From positions 992,001 through 1,056,000 of the forward strand of contig NZ_CP019038.1 in the NCBI RefSeq assembly GCF_001941825.1: 64,000 nt of DNA, read 5' to 3'. Below, piece by piece: positions 16,315 through 24,589 of the stretch. Below the pieces are notes generated by a model. It made no database searches. It was not told where the DNA came from and saw only the letters and a program-made list of their open reading frames with translations. The first letter of the stretch is position 1; every line of letters starts with the position of its first letter. The position numbers and the translations under genes were made by a program. Source of the DNA: Massilia putida (GTDB lineage: Bacteria > Pseudomonadota > Gammaproteobacteria > Burkholderiales > Burkholderiaceae_D).

Positions 16315-17382
16315 ATGTTCAATCCATCCGACCATCCGCACCGCCGTTACAACCCGCTTCAGGGAGACTGGGTCCTCGTGTCGCCGCACCGCGCCAAGCG
16401 TCCGTGGCAGGGGCAGCAGGAAGCCGTCGACCGCTCGGCCAAGCCCTCGCACGACCCGACCTGCTATCTGTGCCCGGGCAATACCCGCGTCAACGGCGAA
16501 AAAAACCCCGACTACACGGGCACGTACGTGTTCGAGAACGACTTCGCCGCGCTGATGCCGGACACCCCGGAAGCCGCGCCGGGCGCCGATCCGTTGTTCC
16601 AGACGATGAGCGCGCGCGGCACGAGCCGCGTGATCTGCTTCTCGCCCGACCATGCGAAATCCCTGCCGCAGCTGTCGGTGCCGGCCATCGAGGGCGTCAT
16701 CGACACGTGGTGCGCGCAGGCCGCCGAACTGGGCGCCACATACCGCTGGGTGCAGGTATTCGAGAACAAGGGCGCCGTGATGGGCTGCTCGAACCCGCAC
16801 CCGCACGGCCAGATCTGGGCCACGAGCTATGTCCCGAACCTGCCGGCCCTTGAACACCGCCAGCAGAACGCCTACCACGCGGAACACGGCCGCCGCCTGC
16901 TGCTGGACGTGGCCGAGCGCGAGATCGCCGCGGGCGAGCGCGTCGTCGTGCAAACCGAGCACTGGGTCGCCATCGTCCCGTACTGGGCCGCGTGGCCGTT
17001 CGAGACGCTGGTCCTGCCACGCTTCGCCGTGCGCCGCCTGGAAGACCTGCAGCCGGCGCAGCGCGCCGACCTGGCCGTGCTGCTGAAACGCCTCACGACC
17101 CGCTACGACAACCTGTTCCAGACGTCGTTCCCGTACTCGATGGGCTGGCACGGCGCGCCGTACCCGGTCCAGGGCGCGAGCACGGAAGACGGCGAAGGCT
17201 GGCAGCTGCACGCTCACTTCTACCCGCCGCTGCTGCGTTCCGCATCGGTGCGCAAGTTCATGGTCGGTTTCGAGATGCTGGCCGAAGCCCAGCGCGACCT
17301 GACCCCGGAACAGGCGGCCGACCGCCTGCGCGCGCAATCCGAAGTGCACTACCTCGAAACCGAATCTGATCAAACCACCTGA
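16315..17382 (+). CDS. galT: Galactose-1-phosphate uridylyltransferase
   Basis: A 355-residue HIT-superfamily enzyme that exchanges UDP between UDP-glucose and galactose-1-phosphate (Leloir pathway, cytoplasm). The active-site motif [10 protein letters not shown] is near residues 161-170. The zinc/structural Cys pair is in CYLCPGN (about 51-57), and the C-terminal part contains MGWHGAPYP and [12 protein letters not shown]. Length equals that of proteobacterial GalT. AGAAGA lies just before the ATG. The stop is followed one nucleotide later by the galK ATG, so galT and galK form an operon. A galE gene is not present in the window. Confidence 0.93.
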   Translation: MFNPSDHPHRRYNPLQGDWVLVSPHRAKRPWQGQQEAVDRSAKPSHDPTCYLCPGNTRVNGEKNPDYTGTYVFENDFAALMPDTPEAAPGADPLFQTMSARGTSRVICFSPDHAKSLPQLSVPAIEGVIDTWCAQAAELGATYRWVQVFENKGAVMGCSNPHPHGQIWATSYVPNLPALEHRQQNAYHAEHGRRLLLDVAEREIAAGERVVVQTEHWVAIVPYWAAWPFETLVLPRFAVRRLEDLQPAQRADLAVLLKRLTTRYDNLFQTSFPYSMGWHGAPYPVQGASTEDGEGWQLHAHFYPPLLRSASVRKFMVGFEMLAEAQRDLTPEQAADRLRAQSEVHYLETESDQTT

Positions 17383-17383
17383 C

Positions 17384-18547
17384 ATGACCGACTCCCGTCT
17401 CTCCCGTACCGCCGCCGCGTTCGAAACCGCCTTCGGCGCCGCGCCCACGCTGTTCGTCCAGGCCCCGGGCCGCGTCAACCTGATCGGCGAGCACACCGAT
17501 TACAACGACGGCCTCGTGCTCCCCTGCGCCATCGACTACCGCACCGCCATCGCGGCGAAACCGCGCAGCGACCGCAAGGTGCGCGTGGTGGCGGCCGATT
17601 ACGCCGACGCGCTCGACGAGTACGACCTCGACGCCCCGATCGGCCGCGTGGACCAGCCGATGTGGGCCAACTACGTGCGCGGCGTCGTCGACCAGTTCGT
17701 GCAGCGCGGCCTGCCCGTGCAGGGCATGGACCTGGCCATCGCGGGCGACGTGCCGCAGGGCGCGGGCCTGTCGTCGTCGGCATCGCTGTCGGTGGCCGTC
17801 GGCCGCCTGTTCGCCACGCTGCCCGGCGTCGATGGGCTGTCGCCAGTCGACATCGCCCTGATCGCGCAGGCGTCGGAAAACGACTTCGTCGGCACCAAGT
17901 GCGGCAATATGGACCAGATCAGCTCCGCCTGCGGCGTCGCCGGCCACGCGCTGCTGATCGACTGCCGCTCGCTGGACGTCAAGCCGGTGCCGGTGCCGGA
18001 CAACGCCGCCATCATGATCTTCAACTCCAACGTGACGCGCGGCCTCGTCGACAGCGCCTACAACGTGCGCCGCGAGCAGTGCGAGGCGGCCGCGCGCCAC
18101 TTCGGCCTGCCCGCCCTGCGCGACCTCGACCTCGCCACGCTGGAAGAGCGCGCGGGTGAGCTCGACCCGGTCGTGCTGCGCCGCGCGCGCCACGTCGTGA
18201 CGGAAGACGACCGCGTGCTGGCCGCCGCCGACGCGCTGGCGTCCGGCGACCTGGAACGCCTGGGCGGGCTGATGGCCGCGTCGCACGCGTCGATGCGCGA
18301 CGATTTCGAAATCACCGTGCCCGCGATCGACAACCTCGTCGACATCGTCAAGGGCGTGATCGGGACGCAGGGCGGCGTGCGCATGACGGGCGGCGGTTTC
18401 GGCGGCTGCGTGGTGGCCGTCGTGCCGCACGCGCTGGTCGACGCGGCTAGAGCCGCCGTCGAGCGGGCGTACCGCTCGCCGGACGGCAAGACGGCCACCA
18501 TTTACGTATGCAAGCCGGCGGCGGGCGCCGGGAAAGTGCATCCATGA
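17384..18547 (+). CDS. galK: Galactokinase
   Basis: A 387-residue GHMP-family kinase that phosphorylates alpha-D-galactose at O-1. The galactokinase signature GRVNLIGEHTDYNDG is at residues 29-43, the phosphate-binding motif QGAGLSSSASL near 125-135, and the third GHMP motif TGGGFGGCVVAV near the C-terminus. Size is normal for the family. It starts 1 nt after galT, and its stop overlaps the next start (ATGA at 18544-18547), so galT, galK and the aldo/keto reductase are translated as one unit. Confidence 0.93.
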   Translation: MTDSRLSRTAAAFETAFGAAPTLFVQAPGRVNLIGEHTDYNDGLVLPCAIDYRTAIAAKPRSDRKVRVVAADYADALDEYDLDAPIGRVDQPMWANYVRGVVDQFVQRGLPVQGMDLAIAGDVPQGAGLSSSASLSVAVGRLFATLPGVDGLSPVDIALIAQASENDFVGTKCGNMDQISSACGVAGHALLIDCRSLDVKPVPVPDNAAIMIFNSNVTRGLVDSAYNVRREQCEAAARHFGLPALRDLDLATLEERAGELDPVVLRRARHVVTEDDRVLAAADALASGDLERLGGLMAASHASMRDDFEITVPAIDNLVDIVKGVIGTQGGVRMTGGGFGGCVVAVVPHALVDAARAAVERAYRSPDGKTATIYVCKPAAGAGKVHP

Positions 18548-19542
18548 TGTGGGAGGCGGCGGCCGGACGCTATGGTTCGATGCCTTACCCGCATTGCGGC
18601 CGCAGCGGCCTGCGGCTGTCCGCCGTGTCGCTGGGGTTGTGGCACAACTTCGGCGGGCTGGATGACTTCGAACGCCAGCGCGAGATCGTGCACACGGCGT
18701 TCGACCACGGCATCACGTGCTTCGACCTCGCGAACAACTACGGCCCGCCGCCGGGGTCGGCCGAAACGAACTTCGGCCGCATCCTCGCGCACGACCTGAA
18801 ACCGTACCGCGACGAGATCGTCGTGTGCACCAAGGCCGGCTACACGATGTGGCCCGGCCCCTACGGCGACTGGGGCAGCCGCAAATACCTCGTCGCGAGC
18901 CTGGACCAGAGCCTCAAGCGCATGGGGCTGGACTACGTCGACATCTTTTATCACCACCGCCCCGATCCCGACACGCCGCTCGAGGAAACGATGGCGGCGC
19001 TCGATTACATCGTGCGCAGCGGGCGCGCGCTGTATGCCGGCATCTCCAACTACGACGGCGAGCGCACCGCCGCCGCGGCGGCGGAACTGCGCCGCCTGGG
19101 CACGCCGTTCGTCATCCACCAGATGCGCTACAGCATGCTGGCGCGCCAGCCCGAGGCGGACCTGTTCCCGGTGCTCGAACGGGAAGGCATCGGCGGCATC
19201 GCGTTTTCTCCGCTGGCGCAGGGCCTGCTGACGGACCGCTATCTCGGCGGCGCGCTGCCGGCCGATTCGCGCGCGGCGGGCAAGGTCGGCTTCCTGAAGC
19301 CGGAGCACATCACGCCGGAGCGCCTCGCGATGATAGCGGCGCTGAACGAGGTCGCGCGCGCGGGCGGACGCACGCTCGCGCAGCTGGCGCTCGCGTGGGT
19401 GCGGCGGCAGCCGGCCATCGCGTCCGTGCTGATCGGCGCCAGCAGGCCGCAGCAGGTGCTGGATGCCGTGCAGGCCGTGCAGATGGCGCCGCTGGCGGGG
19501 GATGAGATCGCGGCGGTGGAGGCGATCCTGGCGGCGCAATAG
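18544..19542 (+). CDS. Aldo/keto reductase (YghZ/GPR-like)
   Basis: A 332-residue (alpha/beta)8 NADPH-dependent reductase. The start overlaps the galK stop as ATGA, and the N-terminus (GRYGSMPYPHCGRSGL) matches L-glyceraldehyde-3-phosphate reductase types. The Asp of CFDLANNYG, Tyr of NNYGP, Lys of VCTKAGYT and His of FYHHRPDPDTP fit the AKR catalytic tetrad, and SPLAQGLLTDRYL is the coenzyme-binding segment. Coupling to galTK suggests a sugar or sugar-derived aldehyde substrate. Proteins of this group are promiscuous and the physiological substrate is unclear. Confidence 0.82.
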   Translation: MMWEAAAGRYGSMPYPHCGRSGLRLSAVSLGLWHNFGGLDDFERQREIVHTAFDHGITCFDLANNYGPPPGSAETNFGRILAHDLKPYRDEIVVCTKAGYTMWPGPYGDWGSRKYLVASLDQSLKRMGLDYVDIFYHHRPDPDTPLEETMAALDYIVRSGRALYAGISNYDGERTAAAAAELRRLGTPFVIHQMRYSMLARQPEADLFPVLEREGIGGIAFSPLAQGLLTDRYLGGALPADSRAAGKVGFLKPEHITPERLAMIAALNEVARAGGRTLAQLALAWVRRQPAIASVLIGASRPQQVLDAVQAVQMAPLAGDEIAAVEAILAAQ

Positions 19543-19571
19543 CGCGTTTCAGCACCGGTCCTTGTCCGGCT

Positions 19572-20528
19572 TCATGTCGAGCCGGTGCGCCGCGTGCCGG
19601 CCGTGTCGTCCCTGCGCGCAAACCAGGTGGCCAGCGCGGAACCGGACAGGTTGTGCCACACGCTGAACAGCGCGCTCGGCACGGCCGCCAGCGGACTGAA
19701 ATGCGCGGCGGCCAGCGCGGCGCCGAGTCCGGAATTCTGCATCCCCGTCTCGAACATCACCGCCTTGCGCTTGGCGAGGTTCATGCCGAACAGCCGCGCA
19801 AACACATAGCCCAGCGCGAAGCCGAGCAGGTTGTGGAGGATGACCGCGGCGAACATCAGCAGGCCGTTCGTCAGCAGTTTCGACTGGTTCAGCGCGACGA
19901 TGATCGCGATGATCAGCACGATCGCCACCGTGGACACCAGCGGCAGCGCCTTGACGCTGGCCGCCGCCTGCTTGCGGAACAGCGTCTTGGCGACGATGCC
20001 GAGCGCGATCGGCAGGATCACGACCTGCACGATGTCCATGAACAGCGACGCCGTATTAATGTGCATCCACGCGCCCGCGAGCAGCGACACGAGGGCCGGC
20101 GTCGCGAACGGCGCGATCAGGGTCGACACCGATCCGATCGAGACCCCGAGCGCCACGTCGCCCCTGGACAGGAACGTCATGACGTTGGATGCGGTCCCGC
20201 TCGGGCAGCAGCCGACGAGGATCACGCCGACGGCGATCTCGGGCGGCAGGCGCAGCGCGACGGCCAGCACGTAGGCGATGCCGGGCATGATGAGGTAGTG
20301 CCCGACGACGCCGATGGCCACGTCCTTCGGCCGCCGGAAGACCTCGCGAAAATCCTCCGCCGACAGCGTGAGGCCCATGCCGAACATGACGATGCCGAGC
20401 AGCGGCGCGATCCAGGTCTTGTAGCCGGTGAACAGCGGCGGCGCGAAGAATCCCAGGGCGGCGAACAGGAGGACCCACACCGAAAAGGTTTTGCCGACGA
20501 AGGCGCTGGCTTTTTCTACTGCGTTCAC
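19572..20528 (-). CDS. Bile acid:sodium symporter family (BASS) transporter
   Basis: A 318-residue integral membrane protein with about nine to ten hydrophobic helices. GCCPSGTASNVMTFLSRGD is the conserved substrate/sodium-site motif of bacterial YocS/ASBT-like transporters, and FETGMQNSGLGAALA is the second conserved motif. The start was set at GTG 20528 because GGGAGAA lies about 9 nt upstream; the frame extends to 20615 without support. It is convergent with the aldo/keto reductase gene and divergent from the M17-domain gene. The substrate is unknown; pantoate, organic acids and steroid-like anions are reported for relatives. Confidence 0.82.
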   Translation of the reverse strand: MNAVEKASAFVGKTFSVWVLLFAALGFFAPPLFTGYKTWIAPLLGIVMFGMGLTLSAEDFREVFRRPKDVAIGVVGHYLIMPGIAYVLAVALRLPPEIAVGVILVGCCPSGTASNVMTFLSRGDVALGVSIGSVSTLIAPFATPALVSLLAGAWMHINTASLFMDIVQVVILPIALGIVAKTLFRKQAAASVKALPLVSTVAIVLIIAIIVALNQSKLLTNGLLMFAAVILHNLLGFALGYVFARLFGMNLAKRKAVMFETGMQNSGLGAALAAAHFSPLAAVPSALFSVWHNLSGSALATWFARRDDTAGTRRTGST

Positions 20529-20637
20529 GCGTGTGTTCTCCCTGGTCTCGATTTGCCTGCGTGCCACATTATAAGTCGGCAACCCCCAAGTTTTCGCGGA
20601 TGCGGACCGGCGCAAACCGCGTTAGCATCTCGCCATC

Positions 20638-21288
20638 ATGACCGATACCGTCTCCTCACCCGTCCGCCTGCCCATCGGCTCGATTGACGCCGTCGAGTTC
20701 GACGTCGTCGCCTGGGGCCCGGCCCACGCCGACGTCGACTTCAGCGTGGCCTGCATGTTCGAGCACGAGCTGGGCGCCGGCATGGCCGGCGGACTGCTGG
20801 CGCTGGACCAGGCGCTCGGCGGTGCATTGTCGCGCCTGCGCGCGGCGGGCGCGTTCCGCGCGCAGCCGATGGAAACGCTGCTCGTCACGACGCCGCCGCC
20901 GGGCGTGACGCCCCGTGCGGTGCTGGTGATCGGGATGGGCGATCCGGCGCTGCTCGACGGCGACGTGCTGCGGCGCGCGTGCCGCGTCGCGCTGCGCGAG
21001 GCGATCCGCTACGGCGCGGAATCGATGGCGTTCGCGCCCAGCGTGCTCGATGCCGGCCACACCGACAACGCGGCGCTGAACATGCAGGAGGTCATGCTGG
21101 ACGGGATGATGGAAGCCTTGCGGGCCGAGCACATGGTGGCGGAGGCCGGCCTCGCGCGGGCGCCCGTGCTGCGGCATTGTACGTTCGATGTCGGGGCGCC
21201 GCGCCTGCAGGCGGCCGGGCGCGCGTTCGCGGAAGCGTTTGCGCGGCTCACGGCGGCGCAACAGGCGGCGTCTGGCGCCCGAGCATAA
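20638..21288 (+). CDS. Stand-alone peptidase M17 N-terminal domain protein
   Basis: A 216-residue protein resembling only the N-terminal macro-like domain of leucyl aminopeptidases (VLVIGMGDPALLDGDVLRRACRVALREAIRYGAESMAFAP). The catalytic M17 domain with its metal-binding NTDAEGR motif is absent and there is no downstream open frame to supply it. It therefore cannot be an aminopeptidase by itself; a ligand-binding, regulatory or DNA-binding role, as known for the N-domain of PepA-type proteins, is possible but inferred. It reads divergently from the BASS transporter and its 3' end overlaps the convergent aldehyde dehydrogenase gene by 41 nt. Confidence 0.7.
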   Translation: MTDTVSSPVRLPIGSIDAVEFDVVAWGPAHADVDFSVACMFEHELGAGMAGGLLALDQALGGALSRLRAAGAFRAQPMETLLVTTPPPGVTPRAVLVIGMGDPALLDGDVLRRACRVALREAIRYGAESMAFAPSVLDAGHTDNAALNMQEVMLDGMMEALRAEHMVAEAGLARAPVLRHCTFDVGAPRLQAAGRAFAEAFARLTAAQQAASGARA

Positions 21289-22702
21289 GCGTCAGCACCT
21301 GATCCGCGAGACGGCCGAACGGAGCATGCAACAGGCGCGGCAAGCTCCAGCGCCCCTGGACATACACGCCCTTGGCATGACTCATCGCCCGGAATCCCTC
21401 GATGCCGTGGTAGGCCCCCATCCCGCTCGGTCCGACGCCGCCGAACGGCAGGTCGTCCTGCGCCACGTGCATCAGCGTGTTATTGATGCCGACATTTCCC
21501 GATGTCGTACGCGCCAGCAGCAGCTCGCTGTCCGCGTCGCGCGGTCCGAAATAATAGAGCGCGAGCGGGCGGGGTCGCGCGTTCACGTACCCGATCACTT
21601 GCGCCATCGTGCGGTAGGTCCGGACCGGAAGGATCGGACCAAAAATCTCTTCCTGCATGATCGCCATCCCGTCGTCGACGTCGACCACCAGCGCCGGCGC
21701 GAGCGTGCGGACACGCCGCGTGGCGTTCGCGGGAGCATGTCCGACGTCGAGCACGCGCGCCCCTTTGCGCCTGGCATCGTCCAGCAGGCCGGTCAGCCGG
21801 TCGTAATGGCGCTCGCTGATGATGGACGCGTAGTCCGGATCGGTGGGACCGTTCGGATAGAACGCGCGGACGGTCTCCTGGTAGAGGGATATGAACTGCT
21901 CAAGGTCGTCTTCGTGCACCAATGCATAATCCGGCGCCACGCAGGTCTGGCCCGCATTGGACAGCTTGCCATACACGAGGCTTGTCATCGTGCGGGCATG
22001 GGCATGACCGCGCGCGACGATGGCCGGACTCTTGCCGCCGAGTTCCAGCGTGACCGGTACGAGGTTCTCGCTGGCGGCCTTCATCACCTTTCGTCCGACC
22101 TGGGTGCTGCCGATGAACAGGAGATGATCGAACGCCAGCGCACTGAATGCGGCACCGACGTCGGCCCCGCCCGTCACGACCGCGACTTCGTCCTCGGAGA
22201 ACGCGCTCGCGAGCATGCGCTGGATCACCGCACTGGTGCGCGGCGTGAGCTCCGACGGCTTGATCATCGCCCGGTTGCCGGCGGCGAATGCCGTCGCCAG
22301 CGGGATCAGCGTCAGCGACAACGGGTAATTCCAGGGCGCCATGATGCCGATGACGCCCAGCGGCTGGTATTCCACGTACGCCCGTCCTGTGCGGTAAGCG
22401 AGACCGACGTGTCGCCGCTCGCGCCGCATGAAGCGGCGCAGTTTGCGGTCGAGATAGCCGATCGACTGGACGACGCCCATCAGTTCCATGAGATCTGTCT
22501 CGTACCGCGACCGGTTGCCGAAATCGGCGCAGACCGCGCCTTCCAGTTCCGTGCGATGGGCAAGTACCACCGTGCGCAGGCGCCGTAAGCGATTCCTGCG
22601 CACGCCCGCGGCCGGGAAACCGTCGTCGAGGAACGCCTGCCGCTGCCGGCGCAGCGTCGTACCCATCTGTTCTTCGTAAGGGATATCGAGCGAAACCGTC
22701 AT
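21248..22702 (-). CDS. Aldehyde dehydrogenase, coniferyl-aldehyde dehydrogenase type
   Basis: A 484-residue NAD(P)-dependent aldehyde dehydrogenase. It shows APWNYPLSLTLIP, the Rossmann motif GSTQVGRKVM, the catalytic Glu in LELGGKSPA and the catalytic Cys in SNAGQTCVAPDY. The MGAYHGIEGFRAMSHAKGV tail is typical of the coniferyl/fatty aldehyde subgroup. AAGGAG is 7 nt before ATG 22702. It lies 14 nt downstream of the Old Yellow Enzyme gene on the same strand and should share its MerR-controlled promoter, which suggests detoxification of reactive carbonyls. A lignin-aldehyde substrate is possible but not proven. Confidence 0.85.
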   Translation of the reverse strand: MTVSLDIPYEEQMGTTLRRQRQAFLDDGFPAAGVRRNRLRRLRTVVLAHRTELEGAVCADFGNRSRYETDLMELMGVVQSIGYLDRKLRRFMRRERRHVGLAYRTGRAYVEYQPLGVIGIMAPWNYPLSLTLIPLATAFAAGNRAMIKPSELTPRTSAVIQRMLASAFSEDEVAVVTGGADVGAAFSALAFDHLLFIGSTQVGRKVMKAASENLVPVTLELGGKSPAIVARGHAHARTMTSLVYGKLSNAGQTCVAPDYALVHEDDLEQFISLYQETVRAFYPNGPTDPDYASIISERHYDRLTGLLDDARRKGARVLDVGHAPANATRRVRTLAPALVVDVDDGMAIMQEEIFGPILPVRTYRTMAQVIGYVNARPRPLALYYFGPRDADSELLLARTTSGNVGINNTLMHVAQDDLPFGGVGPSGMGAYHGIEGFRAMSHAKGVYVQGRWSLPRLLHAPFGRLADQVLTLMLGRQTPPVAPP

Positions 22703-22716
22703 CGGATACTCCTTGG

Positions 22717-23949
22717 TCAGGTTGCCTGCCGGCCCATCCAGCGCCGATAACGCCGCGTCTTGATCGTCGTGTCGAGCTGCTGCTCCAGGAACGCGCACAG
22801 CGGCGCGACGGCCGGATTCGGTCCCCTGCCCCGGCTCAGCCTCCGCAGCTGGTGCTTCACCATCGACATGTAGGCGATCGACGCCAGCACCTTGTTCTTC
22901 CACGTGATCGGACGCAGCATGGGCGCGCTCGCCGCACCCGCTTTCCACTCGCGCGGCAGATCGGGATTCAGCGCCAGGGCCGTGCCGATGCCGACCATGT
23001 CGATGCCGCTGCCCAGCACCTGCTCGGCGACCGGCAGGCGGCGGATGCCGCCGGTGACCATCATCGGCATCGCGGCGACGGACGCGATGTCCTGCGCGAA
23101 TTCGAGAAAGTAGGCTTCGCGCGCCAGGGTCCGTCCGTCCCGCGCCTGTCCGTGCATCGCGGGCGCCTCGTAGCTGCCGCCGGACAGCTCAAGCAGGTCG
23201 ATGTTCAACGGGTTCAGCATGGCCACCACCGCTTTCGCGTCGTCCGCGCTGAAGCCGCCGCGCTGGAAGTCGGCGGAGTTGAGCTTGACCGACACGCTGA
23301 ACGTGGAACCGACGCGCGCCTGCACTTCTTTCACGACCTCGACCAGGAGGCGCGCCCGGTTTTCGATCGGACCGCCCCAGCGATCCGTCCGCTTGTTCGT
23401 CAGCGGCGACAGGAATTGGCTGATCAGGTAGCCGTGCGCGGCGTGGATCTGGACGCCGTTGAAACGGAAGGTTTCCGCCAGCACGGCGGTCTCGACGAAG
23501 CGGCGCTTGACCTCCAGGATCTCGGCCTCGGTCATTTCCTTCGGCGGCGTGAATTGCTTGGAAAACTTCCCCATGTCCATCGCCACGGCCGACGGCGCGA
23601 TGGTTTCCTGGCCCAGCGCTGCGGGCATCTGGCGGCCGGGATGGTTAACCTGCATCCAGACCTGCGCCCCGCGGCTGCGGGCGGCCGCGGCCCATTGTTC
23701 GAAGCGCGCACGATGCTGTCCGGATTCGAGGACGACGCCGCCCGGCCCCGTCATCGCGCGGCGGTCGACCATGACGTTCCCCGTGATCATCAATCCGACG
23801 TCACCCTCCGCCCAGGTCCGGTACAGGCGGATCAGCTCGTCGGAGGGGGCATGGTCGGCATCCGCCAGGTTTTCTTCCATGGCGGCCTTGGCGAAGCGGT
23901 TGGGAAGCAGCGTGCCATTCGGCAGGGTCAGCGGGGTGAACGGGTTCAT
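22717..23949 (-). CDS. NADH:flavin oxidoreductase, Old Yellow Enzyme family
   Basis: A 410-residue FMN-dependent TIM-barrel oxidoreductase. It shows IHAAHGYLISQFLSPLTNKR (substrate-binding His pair and phosphate region), DRWGGPIENRARL, SVKLNSADFQRGGF and the FMN-phosphate motif TGGIRR. Old Yellow Enzymes reduce activated C=C bonds such as those of unsaturated carbonyls, using NAD(P)H. AAGGAG precedes ATG 23949. It is the first gene of a two-gene unit with the aldehyde dehydrogenase, read away from the MerR gene through the promoter at 23978-24008. A lower-case frame extending to 24042 would cross that promoter and was discarded. Confidence 0.88.
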   Translation of the reverse strand: MNPFTPLTLPNGTLLPNRFAKAAMEENLADADHAPSDELIRLYRTWAEGDVGLMITGNVMVDRRAMTGPGGVVLESGQHRARFEQWAAAARSRGAQVWMQVNHPGRQMPAALGQETIAPSAVAMDMGKFSKQFTPPKEMTEAEILEVKRRFVETAVLAETFRFNGVQIHAAHGYLISQFLSPLTNKRTDRWGGPIENRARLLVEVVKEVQARVGSTFSVSVKLNSADFQRGGFSADDAKAVVAMLNPLNIDLLELSGGSYEAPAMHGQARDGRTLAREAYFLEFAQDIASVAAMPMMVTGGIRRLPVAEQVLGSGIDMVGIGTALALNPDLPREWKAGAASAPMLRPITWKNKVLASIAYMSMVKHQLRRLSRGRGPNPAVAPLCAFLEQQLDTTIKTRRYRRWMGRQAT

Positions 23950-23977
23950 CTGGGACTCCTTGGTGTCGATGGATGGC

Positions 23978-24008
23978 ATCGTAACCTTCAAGTCAACTTG
24001 AAGGTCAA
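23978..24008 (-). promoter_or_regulatory. MerR-type promoter of the OYE-aldehyde dehydrogenase unit
   Basis: On the minus strand TTGACC (24003-24008) and TACGAT (23978-23983) flank a 19-bp spacer. The palindrome ACCTTCAAG-tcaa-CTTGAAGGT (23984-24005) fills the spacer. An over-long 19-bp spacer with a central operator is the hallmark of promoters that MerR-family activators untwist. Confidence 0.8.
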
Positions 24009-24035
24009 TAGGCTTTTTGCGATTTTTTCGCGCCG

Positions 24036-24066
24036 TTGACATTCAAGTTGACTTTAACGTTAGAGT
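24036..24066 (+). promoter_or_regulatory. MerR-type promoter of the regulator gene (autoregulation)
   Basis: TTGACA (24036-24041) and TAGAGT (24061-24066) again flank a 19-bp spacer, which contains TTCAAGTTGACTTTAA, a degenerate copy of the operator at the other two promoters. The regulator ATG follows at 24095. Confidence 0.72.
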
Positions 24067-24094
24067 AAGCATCCACGTTACCCGCGAGCGACAT

Positions 24095-24520
24095 ATGAAA
24101 ATTGGCGAACTTGCAAAGCGCACCGGACTCACCGCGTCCGCCATCCGGTTTTATGAATCGAAAGGACTCCTGAAATCGGTCGACCGTCTAGCGAACGGTT
24201 ACCGCGAATATCCGCCGGAAGCGGCCGCGATCCTGGCCATCATCATCAACGCGCAGCAGACCGGATTCACGCTCGACGAAATCAAAGGCGTCCTGCCCAC
24301 CAATGCCGCCGGCTGGCACCATGCCGAATTGATGGCGACGCTGCGCAACAAGCTGGCCGACATCGAAGCGATGGAACGTCGGCTGGCGAACAACAAGGCG
24401 CATCTGTTGTCGCTGATCGAACTGATCGAGTCGAAGCCGGAAGGCATGGCCTGCGAGGACAACGCGGTCCGCGTGATGGACCAGGTGGGACTGCAGCCCG
24501 GGAAAAAAAACCGCGGATGA
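24095..24520 (+). CDS. MerR family transcriptional regulator
   Basis: A 141-residue activator. The winged helix-turn-helix is at residues 1-70 (MKIGELAKRTGLTASAIRFY, then GYREYP), followed by a coiled-coil dimerisation helix (about 80-120). It has only one cysteine in the C-terminal part (MACEDN), so it lacks the Cys sets of mercury- or SoxR-type sensors and probably senses an organic ligand. ATG 24095 is chosen because the MKIGELAK start is canonical and the upstream frame overlaps the promoter. It sits between the divergent OYE unit and the acetoacetate-decarboxylase-like gene, and promoters on both sides and its own have MerR-type geometry. Confidence 0.88.
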   Translation: MKIGELAKRTGLTASAIRFYESKGLLKSVDRLANGYREYPPEAAAILAIIINAQQTGFTLDEIKGVLPTNAAGWHHAELMATLRNKLADIEAMERRLANNKAHLLSLIELIESKPEGMACEDNAVRVMDQVGLQPGKKNRG

Positions 24521-24524
24521 GTGC

Positions 24525-24555
24525 TTGACCTTCAAGCCGGCTTGAAACTTAGCAT
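24525..24555 (+). promoter_or_regulatory. MerR-type promoter of the acetoacetate-decarboxylase-like gene
   Basis: TTGACC (24525-24530) and TAGCAT (24550-24555) flank a 19-bp spacer containing the perfect 16-bp palindrome TTCAAGCC-GGCTTGAA (24531-24546). Transcription would start near 24562, which excludes the ATG at 24554 and supports the ATG at 24590 for the gene. Confidence 0.8.
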
Positions 24556-24589
24556 GCCATGCATTCATCACAATCCGGTATCAGAATCC

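Noticed and set aside
21248..22588. Plus-strand open frame of about 466 codons opposite the aldehyde dehydrogenase
   Set aside because: His/Arg/Asp-rich composition without motifs; the minus strand carries complete ALDH catalytic motifs.
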